From: Bacteroidales bacterium
Lineage (GTDB): Bacteria > Bacteroidota > Bacteroidia > Bacteroidales > UBA932
Assembly: GCA_017471045.1 (NCBI GenBank)
Contig: JAFUWZ010000059.1
Span: 1 to 64,000 of the forward strand
Direction of reading: 5' to 3'
Length of the DNA stretch: 64,000 nt
Made by a program: the position numbers and the translations under genes. A model generated the notes under the pieces. The model made no database searches and was not told where the DNA came from. It was given only the letters and a program-made list of their open reading frames with translations. Numbering within the stretch: position 1 is the first letter of the stretch; the number at the start of each line of letters is the position of its first letter. Shown piece after piece: positions 17,233-25,864 of the stretch.

Positions 17233-17911
17233 CGTTCAGGCATTTGTCAACCGCGGCCTGGACCTTGGCAAAAATGGCATCCGGGGGCAGCATGGCGCCA
17301 CGCTCATCCGCACAGTCGATCGTCTTGAACCCCGGATCCAGCGCCGCCTGGCGCCGATAAATGTCGCGCACGCGGCGCTGCAGGTCCATATCTGCCTCAT
17401 GGATGTCGCTGCCACCCTCCAGGTAATCCCGTTCGGCCCCTTCCCGGTGCGCGGAAAGGCTCTGCTCCACAAAGCCGATCGGTACGTCGAGGAAAAGGTT
17501 CAGGTCCGGCTTGGGCAGGCCGAACGGGCCGTACTCGGTCTCCAGGATCCAGTCCCGCAGCCGCTCCGCCTCCATCGGGTCGGAGAGCTTGGCGCACTGG
17601 TAGGCGACGTTGGAATAAACATACCGGTCCAGCAGCACGGTGGCGCCCGATTCCAGGGCCCGTTTCATCTCCGGGGCAGCGCCGTGCCTGTCCTCGGCGA
17701 AAAGCAGGGCGACCAACTGGGGGTGGACGGCTTCCACGGAGCCGAAATCCCCCCGGAGGAAACGGCTGATCAGTTCGCCGTAAACCGGCGCATCATAGCG
17801 CGGGAAATGGATATAACGGAGCGCCTGGCAGCGGAGCTCGAGATAGTGTTTCAACCGCCTGACCTGGGTGGACTTCCCCGCCCCGTCAAGGCCTTCAAGG
17901 ACAATCAGCAT
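17225..17911 (-). CDS. tmk: Thymidylate kinase
   Basis: 228 aa, close to the family length. Phosphorylates dTMP to dTDP with ATP. The P-loop is LEGLDGAGKST (~5-15); DRYVYSNVAYQ is the TMP-binding DR motif; FPRYDAPVYG contributes to substrate binding; a lid region follows (HREGAERDYLEGG). Leftward gene with its own promoter at 17935-17942, divergent from folP. Confidence 0.95.
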   Translation of the reverse strand: MLIVLEGLDGAGKSTQVRRLKHYLELRCQALRYIHFPRYDAPVYGELISRFLRGDFGSVEAVHPQLVALLFAEDRHGAAPEMKRALESGATVLLDRYVYSNVAYQCAKLSDPMEAERLRDWILETEYGPFGLPKPDLNLFLDVPIGFVEQSLSAHREGAERDYLEGGSDIHEADMDLQRRVRDIYRRQAALDPGFKTIDCADERGAMLPPDAIFAKVQAAVDKCLNDA

Positions 17912-17934
17912 CTGGACTGGGTTTTGTAAGCGTA

Positions 17935-17942
17935 CAAATATA
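17935..17942 (-). promoter_or_regulatory. -7 box of tmk
   Basis: TATATTTG on the minus strand, 23 bases before ATG 17911. It lies 12 bases from the divergent folP box. Confidence 0.6.
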
Positions 17943-17954
17943 CCTAAAATTCCT

Positions 17955-17962
17955 TACTTTTG
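17955..17962 (+). promoter_or_regulatory. -7 box of folP
   Basis: TACTTTTG, 7 bases before ATG 17970, implying a leader of about 4 nt. Confidence 0.5.
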
Positions 17963-17969
17963 CAGACGT

Positions 17970-18719
17970 ATGACACCCATTGATCCACAACGTAGCATCC
18001 GCGTGATGGGGATCCTCAACCTCACGCCGGACTCCTTTTACGCTCCCAGCCGTCACCGGATGGACATCCTGGACAGCGGGGCCGATCTGATCGACATCGG
18101 TGCCTGCTCGACACGTCCCGGCAGCCAGCCTGTCGGGGCGCAAGAAGAATGGCGGCGGATGCGGCAGGTTCTGCGGCAGATCCGTGACACCCGTCCCGGA
18201 TTGCCCTTGTCGATCGACACCTATTGGTCGGAAGTCGTACGACGCGCCTTCGACGTGGCCGGGCCTTTCATCGTCAATGACGTCACGGCCGGAGAAGCGG
18301 ATCCGCAGATGCTGTCCACCGTGGCCGAACTGGAACTGACCTATATCCCGATGCACCACGGCCCGGCGGAGCACGCCGCGGATGTGCTGCGCTGGTACGA
18401 AGATATGACGGCAAAGGCCGAGTATCAGGGCATCCGGGACTGGATCATCGATCCGGGATTCGGTTTCGGCAAGAGCATGGAACAAAATTTCGGCGTGTTC
18501 CACACGATGGAATGCCTGAAACAGGCCGGACGTCCGCTGCTGGTCGGCATCTCCCGCAAAAGGATGGTTTGGATGCCGCTGGGGCTCACGCCCGATACGG
18601 CCGGCGAAGCGACGCAACGCCTGCATCTGGAGGCCCTGCAGCGCGGTGCCGACATCCTCCGCGTCCACGACGTCCAGGAGACGCTCGCCACCGTCGGGCG
18701 CTACCGCCAGGCGCAGTGA
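17970..18719 (+). CDS. folP: Dihydropteroate synthase
   Basis: 249 aa, slightly shorter than the usual ~270. Condenses p-aminobenzoate with hydroxymethyl-dihydropterin diphosphate in folate synthesis. All landmarks are present: MGILNLTPDSFY, ADLIDIGACSTRPGSQ, FIVNDVTAGEADP, YIPMHHGP, WIIDPGFGFGKSMEQN, LLVGISRKRM and the terminal LRVHDVQETL. The start ATG 17970 lies just after a -7 box. Its stop codon (18717-18719) is inside the left arm of the 30-bp inverted repeat 18708-18793. Confidence 0.96.
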   Translation: MTPIDPQRSIRVMGILNLTPDSFYAPSRHRMDILDSGADLIDIGACSTRPGSQPVGAQEEWRRMRQVLRQIRDTRPGLPLSIDTYWSEVVRRAFDVAGPFIVNDVTAGEADPQMLSTVAELELTYIPMHHGPAEHAADVLRWYEDMTAKAEYQGIRDWIIDPGFGFGKSMEQNFGVFHTMECLKQAGRPLLVGISRKRMVWMPLGLTPDTAGEATQRLHLEALQRGADILRVHDVQETLATVGRYRQAQ

Positions 18720-18793
18720 CGCAGGAATCCCGGGCGCGAAAGTGTTTCACCCCTTCGGGGAATGCGCCCGGGATTCCTGCGTCACTGCGCCTG
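18708..18793. repeat. 30-bp perfect inverted repeat between convergent folP and ftsB
   Basis: The arm 18708-18737 is the exact reverse complement of 18764-18793 (30 of 30), around a 26-base spacer that itself holds GTG-TTT-CAC and CCCC-TT-CGGGG mini-stems. The left arm covers the last codons and stop of folP; the right arm ends 5 bases before the ftsB stop. No T run follows on either strand, so it is not a textbook terminator, although it could act as one for both genes. Such a long GC-rich perfect palindrome is otherwise absent from the window. Confidence 0.9.
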
Positions 18794-18798
18794 AAGCG

Positions 18799-19086
18799 CT
18801 ATTTCGTGTCGTCGGGGATCAGATAGACGTCGTCGCCGGGTTCGGCGAAGAGGAAATGCTCCCGCGCGTACAGCTCAAGTGTATCACGGTTCGTCGACAT
18901 CGCCTCGATCTGCTTGTCCAGCGCCGAGATCTCCTTGTGGTACCACTCGATCTGCTTTTCCTGCCTGCGGATCGTGAAACCCGCCCGGATCCAGCGGATC
19001 AGGTTGTCATGCCGGAAGAAACAGATGATGACCAGGAAAGCCACCGTAGACCAAAGGATATATTTGAGGAGCGGACTCTTTTTCAT
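18799..19086 (-). CDS. FtsB/DivIC-like septum formation protein
   Basis: 95 aa. Short cytoplasmic start, one membrane segment (~8-25, KYILWSTVAFLVIICFF), then a coiled coil (TIRRQEKQIEWYHKEISALD), and a terminal LYAREHFLFAEPGDDVYLI that is the FtsB/DivIC hallmark (Y-A-R-E, then a D-V-Y strand). These proteins join FtsL and FtsQ in the divisome. The -7 box is only 5 bases before the start. Confidence 0.88.
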   Translation of the reverse strand: MKKSPLLKYILWSTVAFLVIICFFRHDNLIRWIRAGFTIRRQEKQIEWYHKEISALDKQIEAMSTNRDTLELYAREHFLFAEPGDDVYLIPDDTK

Positions 19087-19091
19087 GTTTG

Positions 19092-19099
19092 CAAATTTA
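19092..19099 (-). promoter_or_regulatory. -7 box of the ftsB-like gene
   Basis: TAAATTTG on the minus strand, 5 bases before ATG 19086; a near-leaderless transcript is implied. It is divergent from the box at 19102-19109. Confidence 0.55.
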
Positions 19100-19101
19100 A
19101 C

Positions 19102-19109
19102 TATTTTTG
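19102..19109 (+). promoter_or_regulatory. -7 box of the nucleotidyltransferase gene
   Basis: TATTTTTG, 22 bases before ATG 19132. It may also drive the downstream kinase and murU-like genes. Confidence 0.55.
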
Positions 19110-19131
19110 TAAATCATAAAACACTTAAAGC

Positions 19132-20064
19132 ATGAAACCTACACTTCTAGTCCTTGCCGCCGGTATGGGCAGCCGATACGGCGGTCTCAAACAAATGGAC
19201 GGTCTTGGCCCCAGCGGAGAGACCATCATCGATTACTCCATCTATGATGCCGTCCAGGCCGGCTTCGGCAAGGTCGTATATGTCGTTCGGGAACACTTCC
19301 GCGAAGCGTTCGAACAGAGCGTCCGGCAGAAATATAATGGAGTGCGCTGCCCCGACGGCGAGCCGCTCGAGTTCCTTTTCGTCACGCAGGAGCTGGACAA
19401 AATCCCGGAAGGGTTCGCCCTCAACCCGGAGCGCACCAAGCCCTGGGGGACGGCCCACGCCGTCCTGATGGCGCAGGAGGTCATCCATGAGCCCTTTGCC
19501 GTCATCAACGGCGACGATTACTACGGAAAAGCCTCCTTCCGCATCCTGGCGGAATGGCTGCGCGAGCACGGGCAGAGCGAGGGCGTCTACAGCATCGTCG
19601 GCTTCAAACTGGACCACACCCTGTCCGAGTCCGGCGGCGTATCCCGGGGCATCTGCGCCTATGACGGAGACCTCCACCTGACCGATGTGGCCGAGCACCT
19701 GGATATCAAGAAGGAAGCGGACGGAGTCGTGCGTGGCGACAACTCCCTGACCGGCGAGCGCGTAGATCTGGACGGAGAAGCCCTCTGCTCCATGAACATG
19801 TGGGGCTTCACCCCGGACTATTTCGCCAAGAGCGCCGAGATCTTCCAGACTTTCCTGGAGGCCAACGCCAACGAGCTCAAGAAAGAATATTACATCCCCT
19901 ATGCCGTCGACCGGATGATCCGCCTCGGCATCGGCAAGTGTGACGTCCTTTCTACGCCGTCGCACTGGTTCGGCGTCACCTTCAAGGAAGACCGCCCCGC
20001 CGTCGTCGAGAAATTCAAGGAATTCGCCGAACAGGGTGTCTATCCCACCCCGCTGTACAAATAA
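19132..20064 (+). CDS. Sugar-phosphate nucleotidyltransferase-like protein
   Basis: 310 aa. Rossmann-type NTP transferase start LVLAAGMGSRYGGLKQMD, with the product-binding region KPWGTAHAVLMAQEV and the metal-binding FAVINGDDYYG. The C-terminal ~60 residues (HWFGVTFKEDRPAVVEKFKE) are typical of a Bacteroidota family of unknown substrate. It probably links a nucleotide to a sugar 1-phosphate. First gene of a run that continues with a CPBP protease, a kinase-RapZ fusion and a second, MurU-like nucleotidyltransferase. Confidence 0.82.
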   Translation: MKPTLLVLAAGMGSRYGGLKQMDGLGPSGETIIDYSIYDAVQAGFGKVVYVVREHFREAFEQSVRQKYNGVRCPDGEPLEFLFVTQELDKIPEGFALNPERTKPWGTAHAVLMAQEVIHEPFAVINGDDYYGKASFRILAEWLREHGQSEGVYSIVGFKLDHTLSESGGVSRGICAYDGDLHLTDVAEHLDIKKEADGVVRGDNSLTGERVDLDGEALCSMNMWGFTPDYFAKSAEIFQTFLEANANELKKEYYIPYAVDRMIRLGIGKCDVLSTPSHWFGVTFKEDRPAVVEKFKEFAEQGVYPTPLYK

Positions 20065-20073
20065 CGCCTGATC

Positions 20074-20982
20074 ATGGAAAGACACAGACACAAAGTCCGC
20101 AGCTATGACGTTTTCGCGGGACATGCCCACTACACGCCCGCCGTGGGCGGAATGTTCGTCCTCCTGGGGCTGCTGCTGGCCGGTGCCCTGCTGGGGTCCC
20201 TGGTCACAGGAGCGCTGACCCGGGTCTACGGGTCCGGTTTCGCCGCGGAATACGGCAAGCTGGTCTCCTACCCGCTGATTTTCATCCCCCCGATGATGTA
20301 TGCCGGCTTCAAGAGCCGCAGCAACGCCGTCTTCGAGCAGGGCTATGCGCTGGACAGCAACCATTTCGGGACAGCGGGACCCTGGGTCTGCGCCCTGATG
20401 GCCGCGGCCGCCGTGCTGGCCGCCGCGTTCATGACGGATTGCATCAGCGCCCAGATGCCGCCGATGCCCGAGCGGCTGGACGAGGCCCTGACCTCGATGA
20501 CCCAAGGCAACATCTGGATTAATCTTCTCTGTGTCAGCGTTTTCGCGCCACTGTTCGAAGAATGGCTCTGCCGGGGCATGGTGCTCCGCGGCCTGCTGAA
20601 TGCGAAAAAATACGACGGTTCCCCCCGCATCGCACCAGGCTGGGCCATCGTCATTTCCGCCGTTTTCTTCGCCGTCATCCACGCCAATCCCTGGCAGGCC
20701 ATACCGGCCTTTATCCTGGGATGCCTGTTCGGCTATATCTACTACCGCACCGGGTCGCTCAAGCTGACGATGCTGATGCACTGCGTCAACAACACCCTCG
20801 CCGTCATCCTCGGCCAGATCGATTCGCTGAAAGAGATGGACAACTGGATGGATGTCCTGGCTCCGGCACAGTATTGGGTGATCTTCGCCGCCTGCGCGCT
20901 GCTGCTGGTCCTGATCGTGCGTGCATTCGGCCGGATCGACCTCCAGTCCCCCGCCGGCAACTGTGACCCTGTCAACGGATAA
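20074..20982 (+). CDS. CPBP-family intramembrane glutamic protease
   Basis: 302 aa with about seven hydrophobic segments. The three CPBP (Abi/Rce1-like) motifs are present in order: EEWLCRGMVLRG (glutamate pair and arginine), FAVIHANPWQ (histidine), and LMHCVNNTLAV (His and Asn). Family members cleave membrane proteins or prenylated substrates and include bacteriocin-immunity proteins. It sits 9 bases after the nucleotidyltransferase and 6 before the kinase, so it is in the same transcript; its link to sugar metabolism is unclear. Confidence 0.9.
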   Translation: MERHRHKVRSYDVFAGHAHYTPAVGGMFVLLGLLLAGALLGSLVTGALTRVYGSGFAAEYGKLVSYPLIFIPPMMYAGFKSRSNAVFEQGYALDSNHFGTAGPWVCALMAAAAVLAAAFMTDCISAQMPPMPERLDEALTSMTQGNIWINLLCVSVFAPLFEEWLCRGMVLRGLLNAKKYDGSPRIAPGWAIVISAVFFAVIHANPWQAIPAFILGCLFGYIYYRTGSLKLTMLMHCVNNTLAVILGQIDSLKEMDNWMDVLAPAQYWVIFAACALLLVLIVRAFGRIDLQSPAGNCDPVNG

Positions 20983-20988
20983 AGTCCG

Positions 20989-22401
20989 ATGGAACGACTG
21001 CTCCGGCTCTACGAGGACTGTTTCGGACCGGGGGCGGCACAAATGGAGCCGCTGCCGGGCTCGGGAAGCCACCGGCGCTATTTCCGCCTGACGGACGGAG
21101 GACGGACGGTCATCGGCGTGATCGGTACCGATCCCGAAGAAAACCGTGCCTTCGTGACCGAAGCCCGTCATTTCCGCGGCAAGGGGATCCCCGTCCCCGA
21201 GATCTATGCCGTAACCGGAGACGGCCTGTGTTACCTGCAGGAAGATCTGGGCCGGACGTCCCTCTACGACCGGGTCGCCGAAGGAAGAAAGACCGGCTCC
21301 TACTCCGAATCCGAGGCGCAGCTGCTGTGCAAGGCCATCGCCGGGCTCCCCCGCATCCAGTTCGAGGGTGCGCAGGGACTGGATTTCAACGTCTGCTATC
21401 CCGACACGGCCTTCAATGCCCGGATGGTCGACTTCGACTTGAATTATTTCAAATACTGCTATCTCAAAACGGCCGGCATCGAATTCAAGGAAATCCCCCT
21501 GCAAGACGATTTCGACCGCTTGAGAGCCGATCTGCTCGCCGGCCCGTCCGATACCTTCCTCTACCGCGACTTCCAGGCCCGCAACGTGATGGTGCGGGAC
21601 GGTGAGCCATGGTATATCGACTTCCAGGGCGGCCGCAAAGGGCCGGTCTGGTACGATGTCGCTTCTTTTGTCTATCAAGCCCGCGCCCGTTATCCCCAAG
21701 CCCTGAAAGAGCGCCTGATCCACAGCTACCTGGAGGCCCTGGCACCTTACGCCCGGACGGACGGAGCCGCGTTCCGGGAGAAACTGCGCCTGTTCGTCCT
21801 GTTCCGGACCTTGCAAGTCCTGGGCGCCTACGGCTATCGGGGCAAATTCGAGAAAAAGACGTATTTCCTCGAAAGCATCCCCTACGCCATGGAGAACCTG
21901 CGGGAGATCTTGGAACAGCCCTTCGACCGCTATCCCTACCTGGATGCGGTCCTGCGGGAAATGGCCGCCACCCCGGCTCCGCCCCTGGAGAGCGGCGCGC
22001 TGGAAGTTCAGGTCTGCAGTTTTTCCTTCCGCAAAGGGATCCCGGAAGACCCCTCCGGCCATGGCGGCGGCTACGTCTTCGACTGCCGCGGGATGCACAA
22101 CCCGGGGCGTTACGAACAGTACAGGCAGTCGACCGGCCGGGACCGGGATGTGATCGACTTCCTGGAGAGCCGGGGCGAAGTGCAACGATTCCTGGACCAT
22201 GTATTCGGCCTGGTCGACCCGCATGTCGAGCGATACATACGGCGGGGGTTCAACCACTTGCAGGTCAGTTTCGGCTGCACCGGGGGGCAGCATCGTTCGG
22301 TTTACTGCGCGGAAGCGCTGGCCCGTCACCTGCACGAAAAATTCCGGATCCGGGTCCGGCTCATCCACCAGGAACAGGATATTGATCTCATTCTGCCATG
22401 A
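20989..22401 (+). CDS. AmgK-like sugar kinase fused to RapZ C-terminal domain
   Basis: 470 aa. Residues ~1-330 are an aminoglycoside-phosphotransferase-fold kinase close to AmgK: GSGSHRRYFRL at the nucleotide loop, FLYRDFQARNVMV as catalytic loop, and PWYIDFQGGRKGPVWYD as the metal-binding segment. AmgK phosphorylates MurNAc or GlcNAc at C1. Residues ~335-470 match the C-terminal domain of RapZ (FSFRKGIP, FDCRGMHNPGRY, SFGCTGGQHRSVYCAE), which in E. coli senses glucosamine-6-phosphate. The fusion suggests a kinase controlled by, or sensing, amino-sugar phosphate. ATGA overlap with the MurU-like gene. Confidence 0.88.
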   Translation: MERLLRLYEDCFGPGAAQMEPLPGSGSHRRYFRLTDGGRTVIGVIGTDPEENRAFVTEARHFRGKGIPVPEIYAVTGDGLCYLQEDLGRTSLYDRVAEGRKTGSYSESEAQLLCKAIAGLPRIQFEGAQGLDFNVCYPDTAFNARMVDFDLNYFKYCYLKTAGIEFKEIPLQDDFDRLRADLLAGPSDTFLYRDFQARNVMVRDGEPWYIDFQGGRKGPVWYDVASFVYQARARYPQALKERLIHSYLEALAPYARTDGAAFREKLRLFVLFRTLQVLGAYGYRGKFEKKTYFLESIPYAMENLREILEQPFDRYPYLDAVLREMAATPAPPLESGALEVQVCSFSFRKGIPEDPSGHGGGYVFDCRGMHNPGRYEQYRQSTGRDRDVIDFLESRGEVQRFLDHVFGLVDPHVERYIRRGFNHLQVSFGCTGGQHRSVYCAEALARHLHEKFRIRVRLIHQEQDIDLILP

Positions 22402-23156
22402 AAGGGATGATCTTTGCCGCCGGGCTCGGGACCCGGTTGAAACCCCTGACGGACACGATGCCCAAGGCACTCGTACCGGTGGACGACGTCCCATTGCTGA
22501 AGATCGTCGCCAGCCGTCTGAAGGAGGCCGGCATCGATCCGCTGATCATCAACACGCACCACTTCGCGGATCAGATCGCGGATTACGTCCGGCAGGAACA
22601 GGGCTTCGGCGCCCGGGTCCTGCTGTCTCCGGAGCCGGAGCAGCTGCTGGAGACCGGCGGAGGGATCCTTCACGCCCGTCCGTTCCTGGAAGGGGCGCCT
22701 TTCCTGGCCCACAACGTGGACATCCTGTCCAACCTGGACCTGCGCACATTCATCGCACAAGCCAGGCCCGACGCGTTATCGACCCTGGTCGTCAGCGAGC
22801 GCGAAACCAACCGTTACCTGCTCTTCGGTCCGGATTTGCGGCTCGTCGGATGGACGGACCTGCGCACCGGCGAGGTCCGGAGTCCGTTTCAGAACCTGGA
22901 TCCGAAGCGATGCAGGAAATTCGCTTTCGCCGGCATCCACCTGCTGAGCGGGCGTGTTTTCTCCGTCATGGATGACTTCGGGTTCCAAGGACGATTCTCC
23001 ATCATCGACTTCTACCTCAAGGTGGCGGCAGATCATCCGGTCTATGGATTCGTTCCGGACGGGTTCCGGATGCTGGACGTCGGCAAGCCCGGTTCGCTGG
23101 AGCAGGCGCATGTTTTTGCGAATCCGACGAAAAGTACATACATTTGTAACTTATGA
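22398..23156 (+). CDS. MurU-like nucleotidyltransferase
   Basis: 252 aa. N-terminal nucleotide-binding motif AAGLGTRLKPLTDTMPKAL, then LLETGGGILHA and FLAHNVDILSNLDL, the pattern of MurU (MurNAc-1-phosphate uridylyltransferase) and HddC-type enzymes. With the AmgK-like kinase directly before it (4-base ATGA overlap), it would turn salvaged MurNAc into UDP-MurNAc and bypass de novo UDP-GlcNAc synthesis; this assignment is inference from the pair. Its 3' end carries the promoter of the next gene (23115-23146). Confidence 0.82.
   Translation: MKGMIFAAGLGTRLKPLTDTMPKALVPVDDVPLLKIVASRLKEAGIDPLIINTHHFADQIADYVRQEQGFGARVLLSPEPEQLLETGGGILHARPFLEGAPFLAHNVDILSNLDLRTFIAQARPDALSTLVVSERETNRYLLFGPDLRLVGWTDLRTGEVRSPFQNLDPKRCRKFAFAGIHLLSGRVFSVMDDFGFQGRFSIIDFYLKVAADHPVYGFVPDGFRMLDVGKPGSLEQAHVFANPTKSTYICNL
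23115..23146 (+). promoter_or_regulatory. Internal promoter of the porin gene, inside the murU-like coding end
   Basis: TTTG (23115-23118), 20 bases, TACATTTG (23139-23146): the full Bacteroidota promoter pattern, lying within the last codons of the upstream gene. The porin ATG (23153) follows 6 bases later. Confidence 0.6.
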
Positions 23157-25864
23157 TGAGTTTCCTCTCCAAGATTTGGTTCCCCGCCGCGCTGGTGGGT
23201 GCGGTAACACTCCAGATGAGCGTGTCACCCCGGACCGTGGAGACGGAAGCCCCTCTTGTTTTCGTCCAGGCGGAAGCCCCCGAAGATTTTGCCGATACCG
23301 TCAAGTATTCCCGGACCGGTTACAGGCGATTCTGGTCTCCGGAAGAGAAAGCCAGTACCATTTCCATCGCGGATTCCCTGCTGAAAGGCGACGCCGAAGG
23401 ATTTGACGAGGGGGAAGACACCATCGTCAAGATCCGCCCGGCCGCTTTGGACTCCCTGGTCCCGCCGGATTCGCTGCTGCAGGTGGACTCTTTCCGTTAC
23501 CATTATTTCGCCGCCCTGGCGGATTCCCTCTCCCACATGTGGGTGCGGGACTCCCTGGTCAGGGCCCTGGATACCCTGACCTGGTTGAAACTGGACTCCC
23601 TGTACGCCGTCGATTCGGTCGCGCGCGCCAAGGCCGCCTACTGGGCCTGGTACGCCACGCTGGACAAAAAGGGGAAGCGAAAAGCGGACTTCGAGCGGGA
23701 GATGCCGATCAAGCAGGCCCGGCTGGACAGCCTCAAGAATGCCAAGGAAGAGGCACAGGCCATCAAGGACAGTATCACGTCCAGCACCCCCCGCATCCTG
23801 GAGACCTATCTTTTCAAGGATTCCTTGCTCTACCAGCGCATCCTGAAATGGACCCACGAACGGGATTTCCACAACATCACCCTCCTCTCGCACGAGGATA
23901 CGACCTATAATTACCGCTTCTACGATTATCCTTTCTTGCGGGAAGATGTCAATGCATCCTGGCTGGGCGTAGCGGGATCTCCCCTGCAATACTTCGATTT
24001 TTCGAAACGGAAATCCCGCGAGGGTGTTTTCTTCTATGAGCCGGTGGAGTCCTGGTCCTATTCGGCCGCCACGCTGCCGATGTATAATACGAAGACGCCG
24101 TACACGGAACTCTGCTACTGGGGGACCCTGCTGGCCGGCGACAAGAAAGAATCCGACAACCTGCACCTGCTGACGACGCAGAACATCACCCCGGAACTGA
24201 ACCTGACGATGTTCTATGACCGTTTCGGCGGGGCCGGCATCCTGGAGGGTGAGACCACGCGCAACAAGACGGCTGTCGTGGCGACCAATTACACGGGCAA
24301 GAAGTACCTGATGCATGCCGGATTCATTTACAACATGGCCGGCCGGTCGGAGAACGGCGGCGTGCAGGATATCCGGATGATCCGCGACACGACCATCGAA
24401 GTCCGCGAGATTGCCGTCAACCTCAGCGGCGCGAGCAGCAAAATCAAGAAAAATACCGTTTTCCTCGACCAGCAGTTCCGGATCCCGTTCTATTTCATCG
24501 AAAAGTGGAAGCAGCGGAAAGACCGGCCGGACACGCTCGCCCTGCTGGAACTGCCGCCGCTTCCGGAGGGAGAGGAAGATCTGCCGCCGCAGCAGCCTGA
24601 AACGACGGAAGGCGAAGAAGGCGAGGCGCCCGAAAGTCCCTCCCTCGATGACAGTAAAATCACGACCGCCTTTATCGGGCACAGTTCCGAATATTCCATC
24701 TACCGAAGATCCTATTCGGACGTCTCGACGTCCGGCAATACCAAGTCATTCTACGACCAGGTATTCAACTACAATCCCAGCGCCTCCTTCGATTCGCTGC
24801 GGGTCATGCGCCTGGAGAACAAGGTCTTCCTCCGGCTGCAGCCATGGACGGATGAGAGCCTCCTCTCCAAACTGGATGTCGGCATCGGGCACCGCCTGAT
24901 GAATTATTACGTTTTCGACAAGACCTTCCTCCATAAGCCTTCCAACCACCATTGGAACGCCACCTATCTTTATGCCGGAGTCGAAGGACAGTTCCAACGG
25001 TTCTTCCAATGGAACGCGCATGGAAAATATGTCTTTCTCGGAGACGAAATCAACGACTTCGACCTGGGAGCCGAGGCCCGTCTGAACCTGTATCCTTTCC
25101 GGCGCCACAAAGACAGCCCCGTCAGCATCCATGCCCGCTTCAACACCTCGCTGGATGAGCCGGAATATTATCAGCAGCACCTGTACACTAACCACTTCAG
25201 TTGGGACAACTCCTTCTCCAAGATATCCACGACGACGGTTGAAGGAGGGATCAGCATCCCGTACTGGAATTTCGGCCTCCAGGTGGCATACAACCTGCTC
25301 TCCGGCAATCTGTGGTACGGGACGGACGGCATCATCCGGCAGAATTCAGACCCGATGAGCGTCCTGTCGGCTTCCCTGCTCAAGAATTTCCAGATCGGGA
25401 AACTGCTTCACTTCGACCACCGCGTCCTGTTCCAGCTTTCATCCCGGCAGGATGTCATCCCGCTGCCCTTGGTCGCCGCAAATGCAAGATATTACATCCA
25501 GTTCCCGATCGGGCCCGTCAAGGCGATGACCATGCAGATCGGTGCGAACGCCTGGTATCATACAAAATGGTATCTCCCGGCGTGGAACCCGGCTTTGGGC
25601 GTGTTCCACAACCAGGAAGAAAACCTCTACGGCAACTATCCCGTCGCCGACCTGTTCGTCAACATGCAGTGGAAACGCGCCTGCATCTTCGTCAAACTTG
25701 AAAATGCCGGCATGGATCTCTTCGAGCACAACGATTATTTCAGCGCCGACGGCTATATCCGCACGACGCGTGCCGTCAAGTTCGGCATTTACTGGCCTTT
25801 CTATACACAACCGGCCAAGGACACCCCCGCCAGGAATGGCTCCCAATCCGCTGGCATACGATGA
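23153..25864 (+). CDS. Putative porin (Porin_10/DUF4289-like)
   Basis: 903 aa. An N-terminal hydrophobic segment (WFPAALVGAVTLQ) is followed by a ~170-residue periplasmic region with many DSL repeats (LDSLVPPDSLLQVDSF, ALADSLSHMWVRDSL), an acidic/proline insert (~480-500), and a long aromatic beta-rich part ending VKFGIYWPFYTQ. This architecture is that of the Bacteroidota putative porin family in the outer membrane. It overlaps the MurU-like gene and the MltF-like gene by 4 bases each, so it sits inside the cell-wall salvage cluster and may pass muropeptides or sugars. Confidence 0.8.
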   Translation: MMSFLSKIWFPAALVGAVTLQMSVSPRTVETEAPLVFVQAEAPEDFADTVKYSRTGYRRFWSPEEKASTISIADSLLKGDAEGFDEGEDTIVKIRPAALDSLVPPDSLLQVDSFRYHYFAALADSLSHMWVRDSLVRALDTLTWLKLDSLYAVDSVARAKAAYWAWYATLDKKGKRKADFEREMPIKQARLDSLKNAKEEAQAIKDSITSSTPRILETYLFKDSLLYQRILKWTHERDFHNITLLSHEDTTYNYRFYDYPFLREDVNASWLGVAGSPLQYFDFSKRKSREGVFFYEPVESWSYSAATLPMYNTKTPYTELCYWGTLLAGDKKESDNLHLLTTQNITPELNLTMFYDRFGGAGILEGETTRNKTAVVATNYTGKKYLMHAGFIYNMAGRSENGGVQDIRMIRDTTIEVREIAVNLSGASSKIKKNTVFLDQQFRIPFYFIEKWKQRKDRPDTLALLELPPLPEGEEDLPPQQPETTEGEEGEAPESPSLDDSKITTAFIGHSSEYSIYRRSYSDVSTSGNTKSFYDQVFNYNPSASFDSLRVMRLENKVFLRLQPWTDESLLSKLDVGIGHRLMNYYVFDKTFLHKPSNHHWNATYLYAGVEGQFQRFFQWNAHGKYVFLGDEINDFDLGAEARLNLYPFRRHKDSPVSIHARFNTSLDEPEYYQQHLYTNHFSWDNSFSKISTTTVEGGISIPYWNFGLQVAYNLLSGNLWYGTDGIIRQNSDPMSVLSASLLKNFQIGKLLHFDHRVLFQLSSRQDVIPLPLVAANARYYIQFPIGPVKAMTMQIGANAWYHTKWYLPAWNPALGVFHNQEENLYGNYPVADLFVNMQWKRACIFVKLENAGMDLFEHNDYFSADGYIRTTRAVKFGIYWPFYTQPAKDTPARNGSQSAGIR

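Noticed and set aside
19147..22494. 1115-codon open frame on the minus strand
   Set aside because: Spans three sense genes with clear motifs; its sequence is repetitive in Asp, Gly, Val and Gln, typical of an antisense reading, and it has no domain.
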